Source of the DNA: Coriobacteriia bacterium
GTDB taxonomy: Bacteria; Actinomycetota; Coriobacteriia; Coriobacteriales; UBA8131
DNA length: 64,000 nucleotides
Assembly: GCA_009783085.1 (NCBI GenBank)
Contig: WRHU01000008.1
Location: 26,583 to 90,582 of the forward strand
Direction: 5' to 3'
This document shows positions 61,429 through 64,000 of the stretch, in pieces (within the stretch, counting starts at the first letter, position 1; every line of letters begins with the position of its first letter). The notes under the pieces are model-generated. The model had not been told where the DNA came from and did not search any database. It saw nothing but the letters and a program-made list of their open reading frames with translations. The position numbers and the translations under genes were made by a program.

Positions 61429-62322
61429 CTATAATACCACCTCGCTCGCTTCAATTAGAAGTGGAACTTGTCGCCCGGCACTTGTAGCACTTGCAAGACG
61501 TTTTGCAGCTTTTGTGGGAGTTTCGATGCGTGGCTGTTGTTTGCGGAGCTGTGGCGGTATTTGTTCGCACATATTGCCCCAAAATCGCTTGGGCATAAAG
61601 TTACGCTGACAAACAGGATTGCGCCGTTCCTCAATGGCAATGGTGTCAAAAAAGCACTGCCACAAAGCCTGAAAATCGTCCTCAATCTGTGCGCTGGCTG
61701 GTAGGTTGAGCTCTTGTTCTGCCGTGTCAACAAGCCACCACCTCTTAGTGTCAAATACACCCGCCATTTGGTGGCGTTCATCGTAAATCATAAAAGGCTG
61801 CACATTAAAACGAGCTGCAAAATGGTTCATAATGAGGGGCACAACCCCAGCCTTGGGGTCAATCTTTGAGAAAAAGATACCCTCTTGCGTCTGAGAAAAA
61901 CGAACAAATTGCCTAAAATAGTGCGCCTCTTTTGAAACCTCATTCAATACAACCTCAAAAGCAGCAACCGCAGGGTGTGCAAGGTGATTGCGTCCTCGTC
62001 GTCCTTTTACAAAAAGGTACTGCAGGTAGCGCAAAATGATGCCGCCCTTTTTTGCATTATCCGACAAAAAAACCTGCGTAATGTCTGTGTAAACCTCACG
62101 ACCCAGTTTATCAAGAATACTGGTGCGTACCCGCTCTGCCTCGCTCAGGTTGGGCAAAATAGGCACGTATGAACCAAGGAGGCTGAGTTGTAGGTTGTCC
62201 TCAGTAACAATGTTTTCTGGATATTGCTTAAGCTTAAACGCCTGAAAAATTGCCGAAAACAAACCTTCAAGGCTTCCGTCATAGAGATAGACCAGCTCGG
62301 CATCATGCAGTAAGGGCTGCAT
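61429..62322 (-). CDS. TIGR03915-type DNA repair partner (DUF4130 family)
   Basis: A 297-residue protein: ELVYLYDGSLEGLFSAIF at 8-25, then LGREVYTDITQVFLSD, GGIILRYLQYLF, HYFRQFVRFSQTQEGIFFSKIDPKAGVVPLIMNHFAARF and FMIYDERHQMAGVFD. This matches the family always found with the radical SAM partner at 62303-63742; together they are predicted to repair or modify DNA. AGGAGG lies six bases before the ATG at 62322, which is inside the end of the upstream gene (20-base overlap), so the two are co-translated. Its last 40 residues are basic. Confidence 0.85.
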   Translation of the reverse strand: MQPLLHDAELVYLYDGSLEGLFSAIFQAFKLKQYPENIVTEDNLQLSLLGSYVPILPNLSEAERVRTSILDKLGREVYTDITQVFLSDNAKKGGIILRYLQYLFVKGRRGRNHLAHPAVAAFEVVLNEVSKEAHYFRQFVRFSQTQEGIFFSKIDPKAGVVPLIMNHFAARFNVQPFMIYDERHQMAGVFDTKRWWLVDTAEQELNLPASAQIEDDFQALWQCFFDTIAIEERRNPVCQRNFMPKRFWGNMCEQIPPQLRKQQPRIETPTKAAKRLASATSAGRQVPLLIEASEVVL

Positions 62323-63742
62323 CAAACACCTCCTGTGGTAAAAGCAGGGGCGACTTTGCGGGTGGGGTGATGGCAGCATCCCCCTTGTCTCCTATGGTAT
62401 TTTCAGCCACCGCCTTCCAAGCAGCAAGCTGCTCGACGGAGGGAGCCCAAGAGACAGGTGCGGTTGGCGACGCTTGGGCAAAAAGCGAGAGCTGCCCGTC
62501 AAGCACGCCTTTGCCCAGACGCTTGCGTGCGTTGGTCATGGCTTGCACCGTAAGCTTGTCATAGATATTTACGGGATCAAACAAAATACCTTCTGAAAAC
62601 ACGCCGTTACAGGTTATGAAGTATTGGGCACGTTTCAAAGTAATGTTGAGTTTTTTGAGATCGTCAAACGTAAGGCGACGTTCGCGGCGCGCGGCGCGTA
62701 TGCGCCGCGCGCCCGTTACGCCCACCCCTGGTATCCGCAACAACATTTCGTACGGAGCTTTATTTATCTCAACCGGAAACTCCTCGATATGGTTTAGAGC
62801 CCAGTTGCACTTAGGATCTAAGTACGGGTCAAGAAAGGGGTGCTCCTCGTCAATAATCTCAGAAACATCAAACTCGTAAAAGCGCATGAGCCAGTCCGCC
62901 TGATACAACCGATGCTCACGTAAAAGGGGCGCTGCCGTTAGCGCAGGCAACAAAGGATTGTCGTTTACGGGAATGTAGGCACTGAAAAACACCCGTTTAA
63001 GCTCAAGGCTCTTATATAAACTCGCCGACAAATTGAGTATATGGTAGTCGCTCTCAGGAGAGGCACCAATAATCATCTGAGTGCTTTGCCCCGCCGGAAC
63101 AAAATGAGTTTTGTTCACCACGCTGAGCCGTTTATCTTGAACGTTTTCCTTAATGCCCGATTGTATAAAGCGCATCGGCTGCAGCACCGACTTTTTGCTC
63201 TTGTCGGGCGCCAAAACTTTGAGGCTTTGCTCCGAGGGAAACTCAATGTTGACACTCATACGGTCTACAAGCGTGCCCAGACGCACGAGGAGCTCCTCTG
63301 AGGTGCCGGGAATAGTCTTGGCGTGTATATAACCACGAAAGCCGTATTCCTCTCGCAGAAGCTGAATGGCCTCACACATACGCTCGGTAGTGTAATCAGG
63401 CGTACGCAACACACCCGAGGATAAAAACAGCCCCTCGATGTAATTTCGCCGATAAAACCCAATAGTAAGCTCAGCAAGCTCACGGGGCGTAAAGGTCGCG
63501 CGCGGCACCTCATTGCTGCAGCGATTAACACAGTAGCTGCAATCATAACTACAGACGTTGCTCATGAGCACTTTTAGCAAGGTAATACAGCGTCCGTCTG
63601 CCGAAAACGCATGACAAATGCCTGCCGCAGTAGTCGAGCCAAGCTGCCCCTTTTTGGCATCTCTATCAACGCCCGACGAAGTACAGGCAACATCGTATTT
63701 GGCGGCGTCCGCCAAAATGGTAAGTTTGTCGAGCATTTCCAT
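62303..63742 (-). CDS. Putative DNA repair/modification radical SAM protein (TIGR03916 type)
   Basis: A 479-residue protein. CSYDCSYC (Cys 64, 68, 71) binds the radical SAM cluster; VNRCSNEVPRATFTPREL, EGLFLSSGV, RGYIHAKTIPG and SVNIEFPSEQSL follow. Near residue 360 MLLRIPGVGVTGARRI is a helix-hairpin-helix, a DNA-binding fold. The family is predicted to act in DNA repair, perhaps as a lyase of the SplB kind, but is uncharacterised as far as I know. AGGAGG lies seven bases before the ATG. The promoter carries two LexA-like boxes. Confidence 0.88.
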   Translation of the reverse strand: MEMLDKLTILADAAKYDVACTSSGVDRDAKKGQLGSTTAAGICHAFSADGRCITLLKVLMSNVCSYDCSYCVNRCSNEVPRATFTPRELAELTIGFYRRNYIEGLFLSSGVLRTPDYTTERMCEAIQLLREEYGFRGYIHAKTIPGTSEELLVRLGTLVDRMSVNIEFPSEQSLKVLAPDKSKKSVLQPMRFIQSGIKENVQDKRLSVVNKTHFVPAGQSTQMIIGASPESDYHILNLSASLYKSLELKRVFFSAYIPVNDNPLLPALTAAPLLREHRLYQADWLMRFYEFDVSEIIDEEHPFLDPYLDPKCNWALNHIEEFPVEINKAPYEMLLRIPGVGVTGARRIRAARRERRLTFDDLKKLNITLKRAQYFITCNGVFSEGILFDPVNIYDKLTVQAMTNARKRLGKGVLDGQLSLFAQASPTAPVSWAPSVEQLAAWKAVAENTIGDKGDAAITPPAKSPLLLPQEVFDAALTA

Positions 63743-63793
63743 AGCGTTTCCTCCTACACAGCTTACTCGCCAATCACGCAGAAATAACATAAT

Positions 63794-63834
63794 AGAACAT
63801 TTGTTTGCAATAACGATAAGCGAATATTTGTTCG
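63794..63834 (-). promoter_or_regulatory. Two LexA (SOS) boxes
   Basis: CGAATATTTGTTCG (63821-63834) differs at one base from CGAAC-N4-GTTCG, the LexA box of Gram-positive bacteria; AGAACATTTGTTTG (63794-63807) differs at two. They are 27 bases apart; the first lies between the -35 and -10 boxes, the second just after the start point. Confidence 0.7.
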
Positions 63835-63841
63835 ATGTCAA
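63813..63841 (-). promoter_or_regulatory. Promoter of the DNA repair pair
   Basis: On the minus strand TTGACA (63836-63841) and TATCGT (63813-63818) are separated by 17 bases. Start of transcription would be near 63806, giving a leader of about 64 bases. Confidence 0.65.
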
Positions 63842-63890
63842 GCGATTATTTTAAGAATTTACAGAAACTTCAAGATAACAAAACCCCAAC

Positions 63891-63919
63891 TTGCCAAGCC
63901 CCTACCAATAAGCTATGCT
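63891..63919 (+). promoter_or_regulatory. Promoter of the gene at the right edge
   Basis: TTGCCA (63891-63896) and TATGCT (63914-63919) with 17-base spacing, about 50 bases before the ATG at 63976. Confidence 0.55.
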
Positions 63920-63975
63920 TGAATACAATTTTGAACGTCCAATCTAAGCATCCCCCATTAGAAAGGAAGTTTTTC

Positions 63976-64000
63976 ATGTCAGCCAATCGATACGCAAAGC
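63976..64000 (+). CDS. Start of a gene cut by the window edge
   Basis: ATG at 63976 is preceded by GAAAGGAAG and a promoter. Only MSANRYAK is visible, too short to name. Confidence 0.6.

Overview
The window looks like chromosomal DNA of an anaerobic, monoderm Actinomycetota, most likely a member of the Coriobacteriia. The evidence is a mixed one: a soluble [FeFe] hydrogenase, 8Fe-8S ferredoxins, LarE, an actinobacterial-type Tad pilus locus, strong AAGGAGG ribosome binding sites mixed with GTG/TTG starts and one probably leaderless gene, roughly balanced GC, and no outer-membrane genes. The assignment is inference; no 16S rRNA is present.

Layout. 1-9.2 kb: partial glpX, a flavodoxin-ferredoxin (EFR1 type), an [FeFe] hydrogenase with a C-terminal rubredoxin, a large fused ABC exporter with its own promoter/operator, a C39-like lipoprotein that has lost its catalytic residues, a small lipoprotein and tRNA-Arg(CCT). 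9.3-15.5 kb: acyl-CoA synthetase with an HTH-cupin regulator, a parvulin+FKBP foldase lipoprotein and an L,D-transpeptidase. 15.5-18.7 kb: glmU-prs-pth. 18.7-26 kb: a secreted Ig-like protein with a 14-unit AG repeat in its start region, then a compact type IV pilus-like cluster (PilT-like ATPase, four small single-span proteins, PilC-like platform) and a transglutaminase lipoprotein. 26-35 kb: an envelope cluster (asparagine synthase-like, MurJ, alanine racemase-fold enzyme, ATP-grasp ligase), then a DUF6273 protein and BirA. 35-44 kb: CPA1 antiporter, tRNA-Gln(TTG), hybrid histidine kinase with hemerythrin, ilvE, larE, tRNA-Val(TAC). 44.5-57 kb: a complete minus-strand Tad pilus operon. 57.6-64 kb: ferredoxin, an unknown protein, a phosphohexomutase, uppP with a hydrophilic insert, and a DNA repair pair (radical SAM plus partner) behind two LexA-like boxes.

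How it works together. Cell-envelope functions dominate: UDP-GlcNAc (GlmU), lipid carrier recycling (UppP), flipping (MurJ), a probable D-amino-acid cross-bridge module, L,D-cross-linking, a secreted foldase and two pilus systems. Redox genes (hydrogenase, ferredoxins, hemerythrin kinase) fit anaerobic life with O2 sensing.

Most unusual signal. Two ~135-bp structured repeats lie just downstream of tRNA-Gln and tRNA-Val. They share a nearly identical core, but the ends of each copy match the tRNA beside it: terminal inverted repeats equal to that tRNA's T-arm, followed by an exact copy of its 3' end. The stems keep pairing through compensatory changes. A second theme is the abundance of short tandem repeats, mostly in frame, inside N-termini and linkers of at least ten proteins and in several intergenic gaps.
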